Assembly: GCA_013400115.1 (NCBI GenBank)
Contig: VXBP01008533.1
Span: 98,644-162,643, forward strand
Length of the DNA: 64,000 bases
From: Rhinopomastus cyanomelas
Lineage: Eukaryota > Chordata > Aves > Bucerotiformes > Rhinopomastidae
Direction of reading: 5' to 3'
A program made the translations under genes and the position numbers. Shown one piece after another: positions 37,401 to 46,499 of the stretch. The notes under the pieces were generated by a model that was given only the letters and a program-made list of their open reading frames with translations, was not told the origin of the DNA and ran no database searches. How positions within the stretch are numbered: the first letter of the stretch is position 1; each line of letters opens with the position of its first letter.

Positions 37401-40400
37401 CTAGTTCAGGTCGCCCCTGCTCACTAAAGGGGTTAGGTCCCTTCCAGCCTGGGCCACTTAAAGACCTCTGAAACCTTCCTATCCCCAAAGAGTGTTGGTG
37501 GCAGCCCCAAGACTCTCTACCACTGCGACAAGTCTCTCCAGTCTCTTCTCCAGCCTCGTTGCTCCTCTGGAGCCCATCCGTCTCTTTCTTGGAGCGAGGG
37601 GCCCAGCACTGCCCCCAGTACTCTAGGGGAGGCCCCCCCAGTGCCCAGCACAGTGGGAGAATTATGTCTCTTAGTCCTGCTGGCCATGCTATGCTGATCC
37701 AAGCCAGGATGCCATTGGCCTTCTGGGCCACCTGGGCCCCCCGCTGGCTTCTGTTCAGCCAGTTGTCCTCAAGAGAGGTGACTTCACACCCCATCAGTTA
37801 CAGGAGCCAATGTCTGCTTAAAAACTGCTTACTGTGCTAGAAGCTTCTGGAAAGCCACATCAACAGACAGACTTGGGGTTTACCTTGATCAGCTTACAAA
37901 TGACAATGTAGCCTGATTTTCCATGATACCAGGGTCTCGGATGCAGACAGTCGGCGTGTTTGGAAATATAAACCCCTGTGGAGACAAGAGAGAGGCAGGA
38001 TGCTGTGAATCATCTGTCGAGTGGAAAAAACCCTGCAAAAGAGATCCTGCAGGAACCTCTGCGGAGCTGCAAACCAGAGAGGTAGCACTTGCTGCTGTAA
38101 AAAGGGGAAAACCTGGAAGACAGCGTGGACTTCCTACGCTACCCTCACACAGCTTGTTCTCAGTATTCACCTCAGATGTAACCCAGAGAAACCAGCAGTT
38201 TTTGCTTGGGTTTGTGTTTGCTGCTGCTGACTGCTCAATAACCGGGTGTCTCAGCCTGCAGAGATTTATGGGATGGGCACAGGGAGAAGGATTTCTTTGA
38301 CTAGTGTGTCCGTCTTGAGGCCCCAGACCTTTGGGTAAGGAACCAGCAGAGCCTGAAAAGGGCTTTGAGACGTCATGATCTGCTCTGGTTATTAACAGGA
38401 CTGTTGGCAAAAGCTCAGCGAACGGCCTCAGCGAAGGGCAAACCCGTGGGGAGAGCTGCCAAAAAGCCACTTGGGTGACAGAAGTTGCTGTTACCAGGGG
38501 AGGAAAAGGCTGAATTGGAGAGGTTTTTTAGAGTAGATGGCATCCCAAGAAGACTCAGGAGTTTTCTCACCCTCTGAACCCAGACCATACCTTTCGCCGG
38601 GTCACCGAGCGTGGAAATGGAACTGCTGTTCACGCGGAGGCCAGTCTGACAGGTGGCCCTGGCCTGCAAAAGGAGAGGAAGCCTCTTTCACCATCTCTTT
38701 TCAAAGACTGAGGACACAGAGAACCAAACTGTAGCAAAACTGAAGAGCATTGCGGTCCCAACCCACGTGTGGCATGGAGAAAACTGAACGCGATGCCCAC
38801 AGGAAGAAAACGTGTTGCTTCAGATAACTGAGCACTTGTGTTTATCAAGGGTTGTCACCAAAACCTGTTGGTAGAACAATCTGGAAAAAATCCAGCAGCT
38901 CCACAAACCACTGCAAGTGTGAGGCTGGACTTTGCCCTTCCATCCAATGCACGAAGTCCAAACACATGCTGACCAAACAGAGCCACTGAATCATTCAGGC
39001 TGGAAAAGATCTTTAAGATCTTCGAGCCCATTAACCCAACTGTCCCAAGTTCAAATAGTGACAATGGGAGGGGTCTGGATCCATTCCGGGTGAGAAATAA
39101 CAGCAAACCAGCTAAACTGGAGTCATTATCTTTATAAGGGACACAGGGAACTCGTTGAATGTCACTTGTGCCTCCTAAAAGGCCAAGTGTCTAGTTCAGA
39201 CTTGGCAGCTGGACTGAATAATGTAGAGAGAGGAACATTCAGAACGATTTAGCCCATCAGGGTCTCTGATGGATAAAGCCAATGGATTCTAGAATCCCAC
39301 ACTGGGTTGGGTTGGACAGGAGCTCAGAGATCACCCAGTGCCAACCCCCTGCTAGGGGCAGCAACACCTCTCACCAGACCAGGCTGCCCACAGCTCCATC
39401 CAACCCAGCTTTCAACGCTTCCAGGGATGATGGAGCAGCCACAGCCTCCCTGGGCAACCTGTTCCAGGGCCTCAGCACCCTCACAGGGAGGGATTTCTGC
39501 CTCAGATCTCATCTCCATCTCCCCTCTTGGAGCTTGAGCTCATTCCCCTTATCCTATCCCTGGATTCCCTCAGAAGAAGTCCCTCTCCAACTTTCTTGGA
39601 GCCCCTTCAGGTACTGGAAGCTGCTCTAAGGTCTAATGGGCTTTGGTGGAGCAGAGCACACACAGAGACATGAAACCTCTTTAAGGAAACAAAGACAGTG
39701 TTACCTCTTCTTCGTTATCAAACAGGAGAAACGCAAAGGTCTCCTCCAGCTCCTCCTGGCTGTACCCTGCAGCTTCTTTCGCTCGAGCAAAGGCTTGGAG
39801 CTGCAGAAGACACAACAGAACATATTCAATATCCTCTGAGGGACAGCAGGTACATCCAGCCCTGCAGTGAGCTCATCCTTCAATAAAAGGACTTGTGGAA
39901 GGGTGGGATTTTTCAGTCAGGGTTAGAAGATGAGAAAACAACCACCTCATCATTGCTTGGTTTGGCTTTAGAACTCAAGAGGTCATCAATAAATGGCTTG
40001 ATATCTGCTTTTGGGGGTGTTTCTCCAGCTCCACAGTGACTACCATGGAAATTTAAGCTGCCAAATTGTCTCAGCTCTATTTAACTGGCGACAACAAGCA
40101 GTGTCACTGGTCATCTCCAGTCTCCAGGGGACAGGAGACAGTGTGACTGTTGGGATGAAGCATTTAAAAAGAGGTTCCACACAGGCTCAGCTGGAGAAAG
40201 GGAAATGGGGTTAAAACTGGTGCCTGCACCAGTGTGAGGGCACATGGAAATGAGCTGAGGGCCCTTAGGTATCAAATCAGGATCTTAACCTGCTCCAGAA
40301 ACTTCTACTGAAGGCATTTGGCTGCCTAGACCTTCAGTTCCTGATGGGATGGAGAAGGAAGAAGAGCAAGAAGTGAAGAAGCAGCATTTACAGGCTCTGC

Positions 40401-43400
40401 AGCTCCCACACAAAGGTCAGGCCCTCCCCGAGCTGCCAGCAGCAGCCTCCACCAGCCTCACCTCACTCAGAAAAACGTTGTTTTCCACCAGATCTGCTTG
40501 GCTGTACTGAAAACCACCCTGAGATGTGGAGTCCAGGTAGGAGCTCCGCAGCACTGAAATCGCTGTCTGCAACAGGGAACTCGACTCCTCCGACTCCTGA
40601 TGAAGAGCTGGAGGAAGAACGGGAAAATCGAGTAAAAACACTACTCTGGGCATCTCCAGGTGAGGTTGGGGCCTCAGCAGAGGCGGGTGAAAGTAGCTCT
40701 AAAAGTACACCTGGGTGGGAATGGGGAGCACAGAAGAGAGTCCTTTGCTTCTCTTAACGTTGCTCTGGGTCCTTCTGTCCTCATGGATTTGCTTTCAACA
40801 CCTCCCTAAACTGGGTGACACCTCTTGTAATCACTAGAAGCAGTAAAAAAGCAGCTGAACACAACGAGGCTCTCAAAGACAGGCAAATGAGGACTAAAAG
40901 TGTCTTCCAGCTCTTTCTCACTCTTCCTGGTTTTAATCTTTGAGCCTAACGAGGACAGGAAGGGATGGTAAGTTGGGTCCCTCTTTCCCCTCGCTTGGCT
41001 TTCATTTTGCTTCATCCCTGCCTCTTGCAGATCTGAGAAAGCAGGCAGGGAGTTCAGACTCCTCCAGGAAATCAGAGCAGGGAATTACATCCCTGTTCAA
41101 AGGTTTGGGTGTCACAATGTCTCTTGTGTATGGAGTCAACCTCCAGGGAGCAACTGCAACATCTCCACCAGCTCCCTCAGCAGCTCCTCACATCCCAACA
41201 GCACCAGACTGCAGCCAGTGCTATTTTATCCCACAGCTGCTGCTCCAAACCATCTCAATTTTCAGGACATGACGTTCTGCTCCTCCTTCTGAGAGCAGCT
41301 GAAGGTTGGACTTGATGATCTTCAAGATCTCTTCCAACCAAATAAATTCTCTGATTCTGTCTTGAAATTCTGCACCAACAAGTTGGGGGACTTGTTAAAT
41401 CAGGGAAAGGATTTGGATGTTCAGTGTCTTTTGGGGGTAAAAGCTAAAGGTTTAGTTAAAAAAAAGAGAAGTCCAGGAAGCTCTTGGTAACCCTCATCTC
41501 CCCTTCCAGATTTAAGGGGCTCCTGTGGGTCTATTCCCACCCTAAAAAACGGTCTGTTCCCACCTGAGCTGCCAAAAGCACATGCAAATCCCCCAACACA
41601 CCCAGCTTTCATTTGTAGGAGCCAAAGGTTCTCCACAGACTCAGCGCAGAGGAAAGTGAAAGTGCACAAACCAAAAGCAAAAGTGAAAGTTCACTCTCTG
41701 AGCAGCTTGGAGGCGGCACCACGCAGGGGATGGCAAATCAGACAGCAGGATCAATGGGCGGATGAAACCCGGAGAAACCCAACCCAGCTTGGCACCAGCA
41801 TGGCCCAGTTCAGCCCACAGCAGGGGTTATCTGTGCCTGGAAATCCTTGGAGAGGGGATTCCCAGCCTGTCCTGCTGATCTCCTACCCTGACAGCTGGTG
41901 AATAAAATGGACCCCAGTCACCTCTGCAGCTACTAACATGGGTCACCAGCACCTGCAGGTTGGGCTGACCTTGTCCTCATCCTGTGGCTGTGCAGAAATC
42001 ATCCTCCAAGCTCCACAAGTTCCTCAAAAGGATCCCAACTTGCTCCTTCCTCCTCTTCTTCCAGACTCCAAGCCAGACCATTTCTGGCTGCAAATGTCTC
42101 AGCGTGTGCATCTCCAACCTCTAGAGAGAGATGGCCCAGGCAGGCGTGTCCAACCAGCAGCCACACGTAGATCAGACGTCATCCAGGACGAACCTCAGCT
42201 CCCCTTTCCAATCCAGGGCTGCTGCAGGTGCTGGATGTCCATCACAAGGCATCAGCTGAGGCCAAGAGCCACGTCCTTCCCAAAAACATGATCCTTTATG
42301 GCTCAGCTGAGTGACCTCATTGTTCATGTGATGTTTAGATAGACTTGGCTCATGCAGGGACTTCCACAATCACACCATGAGGAAAAGCCGCAGCTTTCAA
42401 ACCACTTTATTGTGTGGAGAAGCCTATTTTTTCTTCTTGGTCTTTTTGTTGGAGTTTTTGAACCATAAAATGCTCCCAGCAGTTGCTGCAGATGTTTGCT
42501 ATCTCCACATGGCTACAACTCATGGCTGTACCCTTCACAGCTCACAGCCAGTCAGCTGAGACTGCTCAGAGACATGGAATGGCTCAGGCTGGAAAAGATT
42601 TTCAAGTTCCTCGAGTCCAGCTGTTCCCCCAGCACTGCCAGGGCCCCACTAACCCCACTGACCCTGTATCTCCACAGCTCTGCAAACCCTTCCAGGGGTG
42701 GGGGCTCCCCCCACTGCCCTGGGCAGCCTGAGCCAGGCCTGGGAAACCCTTGTGGCACAGAAATTGGTCCTCAGGGCCAACCTCACCATCCCCTGGGGCA
42801 ACTTGAGGCTAGTTCCTCTCATCCTGCAGGGGGAGAAGAAACTGACCCCCACCTGGCTCCAACATCCTGGATCTCAGGGAGCTGTTGAGAGTGAGAAGGT
42901 CTCACCTGAGCCTCCTCTTCTCCAGTTCAACCCCGAGTCCCCTCAGCACCTCCTCAGACCACTGGTACTCCAGCCCCTTTCCCAGCCTGTTGCCCTTCTC
43001 TGGCCCCACTCCAGCGTCTCGATGTCCTTCTGGCAGCGACTGAGTGGCTCAGAACTGATCCCAGGATTAGAGATGGGGCCTCCCCAGTACCCAGAGCAAG
43101 GGGGCAAATGAGCTTCTTTGCAAGAGCTTCCCTGTACAGGCTCTCCTCAACAGATAAGAGGTTTTTCTCCACTCCCAGCAACCCCACAGTCACAATCTTC
43201 ACCCACAACTCATGACCACGACCTCTATGGTGCCTGCACAGCCCAGCTTTTATAAGGAGTCTCATCTCGTTGCTGCTGAAGCACAGAAGTCACCCTCCTT
43301 TTTCAGCCTCAGCTAAATTAAGCCAGAAAGCAGCATCTCTCACAAATGTCCAGGAGCAGGAACGTGTGGCGCCTGCAAAGCAGCAAAACATTGACTGTGG

Positions 43401-46173
43401 TGGACGCATCTGGCTGGTGTGAAGTATTTCTGTGATGGAGCCTCTCTCCTGGCACCAGCAGATGATAAAAATAAGGAGCAGTAGCTCAAGTTGCACTTGT
43501 GGAGTGTCAGACTGGACGCTGAGTGTGACAATTTTTCCCCCGGAGGATGAAGGTCCTTATCCTCACTGGGCTGCCCCAGTACTGGTGAATAATCTTCTCA
43601 CAGTAGTTGTCCTACACCAGAGAAACCTTCCAAATAACATTTCTTTGACTCTATAACCATCCTCCTGTTACTTTCAGTTGCTCAGTTGACTCAGGATGTA
43701 TTTATTACAGGGTTTCCTTCATTAATTCACTGCACAGGCAGTCATTGCAGCCTTTCATCTCAGCAGACCTCTGCAGAGCTCCATCAGAGAATCATCCATG
43801 TTGGAAAAGACCTTCAAGATCATTGAGTCCAACCCTGAACCCAACTGTCCCATCCCACCCCAAACCCTGGCCCTGAGCTCCACATCTCTACAACTGGGAA
43901 ACACGGCCAGGGGTGGCCATTCAACCCCCTCCCTGGGCAGCCTCTGCCAAGGCCTGAGGGCTCTTTCCAAGAAGTTTCTTCTCAGAGCCAACCTCAACTT
44001 CCCCTGGGGCAGCTTGAGGCCATTTCTTCTGGTCCTCTTGCAGGTGACTAGGGAGAAGACACCAACTCCCACCTCTATCCACTCTCCCAAAGTTCAGACA
44101 GCAAAAAGATCTCCCTTCAGCCTCCTTCTGTCCAGACTAACCAGCCCCAGATTCCTCACCACTCCTCACAAGGTTTGTTCTCTCCTTCCTCAACCTTGCT
44201 GCCCTCCTCTGAACCCATCTTGCAGCTTCTCTCTTCCATCACCTTATGCCAGGTTGTTGGTTATAAGAAACATCAGCCTGTCACCACAGGAGCTGGGGTT
44301 CACCTGCTGCCTCCCAACACCCCAAAATACCAACATTTGGGACATCCAGACATAAAGCCCCTGCTCTCCTGCCCTGCTCAGTAAGACACTAGAGCCCAAA
44401 CCACTCACTCCCCACAGACCATCCAGCCGTGAAAATTATCAAGTCACAAAGAGTTTCAAATCAAAACAGAATGAAGCCCTAAATCCCCCTGCATGCAGCC
44501 ACACACCAACTCTAAATGCCCCAGGAGAACCAGAGGATGGTGATTTCACCCCCAAAAAAGCCAAACTGTGCAAACCCCAGCATTTGCCCAAAAATAACTT
44601 TGCTCTGGTTTAAGAAAACCACTAAAAATAGACCGAACCAGTACGTAAAACCAGTTTCAGAGCCAGGCAACAAAACCACTGCTCCTGCAGGACTACTTAT
44701 GTCCCTTCCAAATGGAGCAAGTAGTAATTTTCATGGAACAATGGGAGTTTTATAAGAAAATGGTGGGTTTTGTTAAACCAGAAGTTTTCTTGACAACACA
44801 CTGTATTGTACAAACCTGTTTGAGAGCACAACAGTCATTCCCAAGACACATTCACAGGCCTAGGTTCATCTCCCTGTTTGTGGGAGAAAGCCCCATCCCT
44901 GGCACCAGCTCAGCTCAGGTCGAACGTTGGGGCTCTGAGCAACCTGCTCTGGTTGGGGATGTCCCTGTTCACTGCAGAGGGTTGGACTGGATGGTCCTTA
45001 AGGCTCCTTCCAACCCTAAAATTCAGTGATCCTGTATTTTACAGTTCTTTTTAGAATTCCATATTATCCTTTCGTTATCCCTACAGTTCTGCAGGACAAC
45101 GTGATGACAATCTGGGAGTAAAACTGCGCAAGACCAGAGCAGAGATGTATTTCCCCCCCCCCTTTTTAGGGTCAATTCCCAGCCCTGCCAGGCAGCGGAG
45201 CAGCTCCAAAGGGGGAGCAAAGGTGGGGGGGAGACAGAAAGGAGAAGCAAAGAGGGGATTAGCAAAAGGCAGGGGAAAAGAGGGGCCACAGCAAAAGAAG
45301 GGGGGCAAAGCGTTGGGAAGAGGGGGTCAAAGTCGGCGACCTTGCAAGGCTCAAAAGGGGGGACCCCCTACCCCAGTTGGCTCAGTGGGTACAGCATGGG
45401 ACTCTGAATTCCTGNGGGGGAAGGTGTTGGCGAGAAAAGCTGGGGGAGAAAAGGGGGGGGTGGCAAAAGGGGAGAGTAAAAAGAGGTGGTAAAAAAGGGA
45501 GGGGTAAAAAGGGGAGAGTAAAATGGGAGTGGTCTCAAAAGGAAGCAAAATGAGAGTGCAAATAGAAGGGGCAAAAAAAGGGGTCTCAAGGGGGGGCAAT
45601 TAGAGAAGGCAAATAGAGGGGGCAAAAAGGGGAGTCTCAAAAGGGGGAATNNNNNNNNNNNNNNNNNNNNNNNNNNNNNATTAGAGGAGGCAAAAAGAGG
45701 GGGCAAAACGAGGAGTCTCAAAAGGGGGGGCAATTAGAGGGGGCAAATGGGGGGGCAATTAGAGGGGGCAAATAGGAGGGGGGCAAAGTGGGGAGGGAGG
45801 TAGCAAAGCTCCATTTCAGTCCCCCCCATCCCTCTCCCGAAGGGCACCTACAGGGCCCGTCAGAGTTCCCCAAGGACAAACCCCAACCCCTAACGGCCCT
45901 CGGAGTGGAGGCCAGTCCGAGCTCAGCACAGCCACCCTCCTCCTCACAGGACAACCCTAAATTAAATTTAAAACCCGCCTTTTTTTACTATCGCAGGGAA
46001 AAGGGGGGNNTGCAAGGGAAGGGAAAGGGGGGGGGGGGGTGTTACTCCCCACTTCACGTCGTTAATGCAGGCAAACGGAGAGGATAGGGGACCGCTGAGG
46101 GACAGACAGGGGATGGCTGGAGCCACCCCCAGCCCCACTCACCCGCTGCCGAGCCTTCGGTCTCCTCTTCCAT
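16487..46173 (-). CDS. TASOR2: transcription activation suppressor family member 2, HUSH2 scaffold (complete)
   Basis: TASOR2 (formerly FAM208B) is the TASOR paralogue that assembles HUSH2 with MPP8 and periphilin, a nuclear chromatin-silencing complex. I joined 23 exons in phase: 46143-46173, 40462-40607, 39705-39800, 38591-38663, 37884-37975, 37040-37177, 36802-36929, 36679-36698, 36473-36572, 35601-35701, 34268-34371, 31977-32049, 31819-31893, 28627-29397, 26458-26685, 24596-25433, 23129-23660, 19608-22595, 19304-19429, 18077-18230, 17645-17750, 17062-17243 and 16487-16605. They total 7221 bases, or 2406 residues, close to human TASOR2 (about 2430). Exons 2-11 (residues ~12-343) align with the TASOR pseudo-PARP region (e.g. 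SSYLDSTSQ, GVYISKHADCL, GYDCHVAVNRTS). Exons 11-13 look like the following SPOC-like part. Residues ~400-2150 are mostly disordered and acidic. Exons 19-23 form the conserved C-terminal PIN-like region (RNEDISSHIHN, LFAGVDNAEDL, QELFHSGGFVVS). Exon 1 is the least certain, resting on a good start context, phase match and CpG-rich position. Confidence 0.93.
16640..17042 (-). mobile_element. CR1 LINE 3' fragment in the last TASOR2 intron
   Basis: Lies between exons 22 and 23 and ends about 20 bases from the exon 22 donor. Contains CTCCAGGGATGGGGACTCC and TTGTCCTGCACTGGG. Confidence 0.85.
17263..17600 (-). mobile_element. CR1 LINE 3' fragment, possibly composite
   Basis: The first 60 bases (ACTGGTTTGGGGTGAAGGG) look like the 7765-type subfamily. 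The rest (AACCCTTGTGGGCCAGAA) looks like the 34705-type subfamily. Confidence 0.8.
17785..17885 (-). mobile_element. possible old CR1 tail
   Basis: GGTCCAACCCCTCCTGGGCC and a GAGCATCTCCAAGG block fit an older CR1 subfamily. Short and diverged. Confidence 0.45.
18425..18532 (+). mobile_element. CR1 3' tail
   Basis: GGCTGGATGGGGCTCTGGG and CTGAGGTCCCTTCCAACC in sense order. The same subfamily recurs at 44880 and 56955. Confidence 0.8.
18665..19270 (-). mobile_element. CR1 LINE 3' fragment, long
   Basis: A 600-base copy from GGGGTGAAGGGACC through ACCATCACCCCTTGTCC and GGTCTCTGCTGGGCTGAG. Good reference for the 7765-type subfamily. Confidence 0.88.
22615..22668 (-). mobile_element. short CR1 3' tail
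   Basis: AAGGTTGGGAAAGACC followed by TTCAAGATCATG lies just upstream of the large TASOR2 exon. Confidence 0.65.
23888..24400 (-). mobile_element. CR1 LINE 3' fragment
   Basis: Same subfamily as 18665, from ACCTTGAAGGGACC to CTGCCCACCCTGCTGGGG. Lies between TASOR2 exons 16 and 17. Confidence 0.88.
25501..25995 (+). mobile_element. CR1 LINE 3' fragment
   Basis: Most of it (25545-25995) reads in sense, ending AGGTCCCTTCCAACCCAATG. The first 40 bases (AATCATTAGGGCTGGAAG) look like an antisense tail and may be a separate piece. Confidence 0.82.
27215..27790 (-). mobile_element. CR1 LINE 3' fragment, long and well preserved
   Basis: Starts with CACAGAATCACAGAACCC and a tail-type AAGGTCATTGAGTCCAACCC, and runs to GTGCCCAGTAGAGGGGGA. 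Confidence 0.92.
27787..28022. mobile_element. two facing CR1 tails
   Basis: An antisense tail (27787-27840, ATCATCTAGTCCAACTT) and a sense tail (about 27930-28022, CCTTTTCCAACCC then ATTCTGTGACTCTATGATT) flank unique sequence. Confidence 0.75.
28128..28600 (-). mobile_element. CR1 LINE 3' fragment
   Basis: ATAGAATCCCAGACTT start, then CCATGGGCAGTGACACC and CTGGGCAACCTGTTCCAGGG. The closest relatives here are at 30615 and 39288. Confidence 0.9.
29490..29705. mobile_element. CR1 pieces in inverted order
   Basis: A short sense piece (GGAGCTGGGGCTGTTCAGCC, about 29518-29560) abuts an antisense piece (CTGTTCCAGGGCCTCAGC, 29578-29700), suggesting rearrangement or insertion of one copy into another. 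Confidence 0.7.
30615..31190 (-). mobile_element. CR1 LINE 3' fragment, long
   Basis: From AATCCCAGACTGGG to GATCCAGCCCAGGACACAG, the block normally found at the 5' end of the avian CR1 3' region. Confidence 0.9.
32335..33190 (+). mobile_element. CR1 LINE fragment, longest copy in the window
   Basis: Begins upstream of the usual 5' truncation point, with sequence (ACAGGCTGTGGGGAGAGAGG, GGAGTGCTGATTGATCATCG) from just past the reverse-transcriptase reading frame, and continues to TTTTCCAACCTAAACAAC. Confidence 0.9.
33810..34180 (+). mobile_element. CR1 LINE 3' fragment
   Basis: Sense copy of the 18665-type subfamily. Contains a run of G at about 33918-33931 that may be a sequencing ambiguity. 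Confidence 0.87.
34705..35140 (+). mobile_element. CR1 LINE 3' fragment
   Basis: Sense copy with TTGCCCCAGGGGAGGCAGAGG and CTTTTCCAACCTAAACAG. Shares markers with the copies at 42575, 51635 and 52775. Confidence 0.9.
35175..35320 (-). mobile_element. two short CR1 tails
   Basis: TTGGTTGGAAGAGACC and, about 85 bases later, GGCTGGAAGGGATCTTC followed by AAGATCG. Two nested or adjacent tail pieces. Confidence 0.65.
36028..36340 (+). mobile_element. CR1 LINE 3' fragment, older subfamily
   Basis: Contains CCCAGTGACAGGACAAGGGG and GTTGGACTGGATGGTC. Same subfamily as 47620. Confidence 0.82.
37240..37465 (+). mobile_element. CR1 LINE 3' fragment
   Basis: GATAGGATGAGGGGC, GGATGTCAGGAAGAAGTTC and GGTCCCTTCCAGCC in sense order, close to TASOR2 exon 6. 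Confidence 0.75.
37530..37790 (-). mobile_element. CR1 LINE internal fragment
   Basis: CTGCTGGCCATGCTATGCTG and GCCAGGATGCCATTGGCC match the block upstream of the 3' tail; the tail itself is missing. Confidence 0.82.
38990..39052 (-). mobile_element. short CR1 3' tail
   Basis: GAATCATTCAGGCTGG, AAAAGATCTTTAAGATC and GAGCCC. Confidence 0.75.
39288..39650 (-). mobile_element. CR1 LINE 3' fragment
   Basis: AGAATCCCACACTGGG start, then CCAGGGATGATGGAGCAGCC. Lies between TASOR2 exons 3 and 4, ending about 55 bases from exon 3. Confidence 0.9.
41295..41362 (+). mobile_element. short CR1 3' tail
   Basis: GGTTGGACTTGATGATC, ATCTCTTCCAACCAAATAAA and TTCTCTGATTCTG. Confidence 0.8.
41652..41690. promoter_or_regulatory. 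paired IRF/ISRE-like elements in TASOR2 intron 1
   Basis: GAAAGTGAAAGT (41652-41663) and AAAAGTGAAAGT (41679-41690) lie in the same direction with starts 27 bases apart. Both match the IRF/PRDI-type core (AAGTGAAAGT). The flanks are unique sequence, not CR1. Function is inferred. Confidence 0.5.
42575..43110 (-). mobile_element. CR1 LINE 3' fragment, long
   Basis: GGCTCAGGCTGGAAAAGATT to TACCCAGAGCAAGGGGGC, in TASOR2 intron 1. Confidence 0.9.
43788..44245 (-). mobile_element. CR1 LINE 3' fragment
   Basis: Same subfamily as 27215, starting ATCCATGTTGGAAAAGACC. Confidence 0.9.
44880..45035 (+). mobile_element. CR1 3' tail
   Basis: GGTTGGACTGGATGGTCC and CTCCTTCCAACCC, ending about 100 bases before the G-rich array. 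Confidence 0.8.
45371..45415 (+). other. tRNA-like 5' half with Pol III A-box
   Basis: TGGCTCAGTGGG (45378-45389) fits the A-box consensus TRGCNNAGYNGG. It is followed by tRNA D-arm and anticodon-arm sequence (TGGGA, loop CTCTGAA, TTCCT), closest in appearance to a tRNA-Lys-type body with a CTG triplet. There is no T-arm or 3' acceptor half, and an N follows directly. It is a remnant or mis-assembled fragment, not a functional tRNA gene as shown. Confidence 0.4.
45651..45679. other. assembly gap (29 N)
   Basis: A run of undetermined bases inside the G-rich repeat. The true size of the array is therefore unknown. A further single N is at 45415 and two N at 46009-46010. Confidence 0.99.
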
Positions 46174-46480
46174 GGCCGCAGGTCTCTCCCCGCCCTCACC
46201 GCGCCCTCATGGCCGCTCCCGGCGGGGGCCCGGGCGGGCTCAGGGGACGCGGAGCCGTCATGGAGTGGGGGAGGGGGGCGGACAGGAGGCGCTGACAGCG
46301 GACGGGGACGGGCGGTGGGATGCGAGCGATCGGGCGGTCTCGTCGGAAAAAGGAAATTTAACATTTAAAAAAAAAAAAGAAAAAAAAACAGAAAGTGAAA
46401 ATTGAACCGGAAAGAGAGGAGCGGGAGCCGCGCCCGGCGCTTTCCTCTTCCCGCGGGTCAACCGCCGCCATTAGCCCGCC
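46143..46480 (-). promoter_or_regulatory. TASOR2: TASOR2 CpG-rich promoter and first exon
   Basis: CpG-rich sequence surrounds the inferred start codon (46173) and the GTGAGT donor at the end of exon 1. Upstream, on the + strand, lie an IRF-like element (46391-46402), an ETS-like CCGGAAA (46407-46413) and a GCCGCCAT motif resembling a YY1 site near 46465. An A-rich tract (about 46363-46390) sits between the island and the IRF-like site. No TATA box is evident. Confidence 0.6.
46391..46402. promoter_or_regulatory. IRF/ISRE-like element in the TASOR2 promoter
   Basis: GAAAGTGAAAAT matches the IRF-binding core GAAANNGAAA exactly. It lies about 220 bases upstream of the TASOR2 start codon and just before an ETS-like GGAA core. 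Prediction from sequence only. Confidence 0.45.
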
Positions 46481-46499
46481 CGCGCCTCCTCCGGCTCTC

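Larger units (their letters stand above)
45140..45800. repeat. G-rich, purine-rich diverged tandem repeat in TASOR2 intron 1
   Basis: Imperfect units combining AATTAGAGGGGGC, GGGGCAAAAAGG and AGTCTCAAAAGGGGG recur across the tract. It is strongly G/A-rich on + and hence C/T-rich in the TASOR2 transcript. Unresolved bases inside it indicate it was hard to sequence. Confidence 0.8.

Noticed and set aside
39946..40004. Possible extra TASOR2 cassette exon encoding IKPFIDDLLSSKAKPSNDE between exons 2 and 3
   Set aside because: It has usable AG and GT borders and an open frame, but its phase does not fit exon 2 unless an alternative donor is used. Joining exon 2 directly to exon 3 reproduces the TASOR family spacing exactly.
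42380..42480. AATAAA on the - strand (42411-42406) after a Lys-rich ending, resembling a transcript 3' end
   Set aside because: The open frame before it is only about 20 codons and matches no protein I recognise. A processed-pseudogene tail is possible but not supportable.
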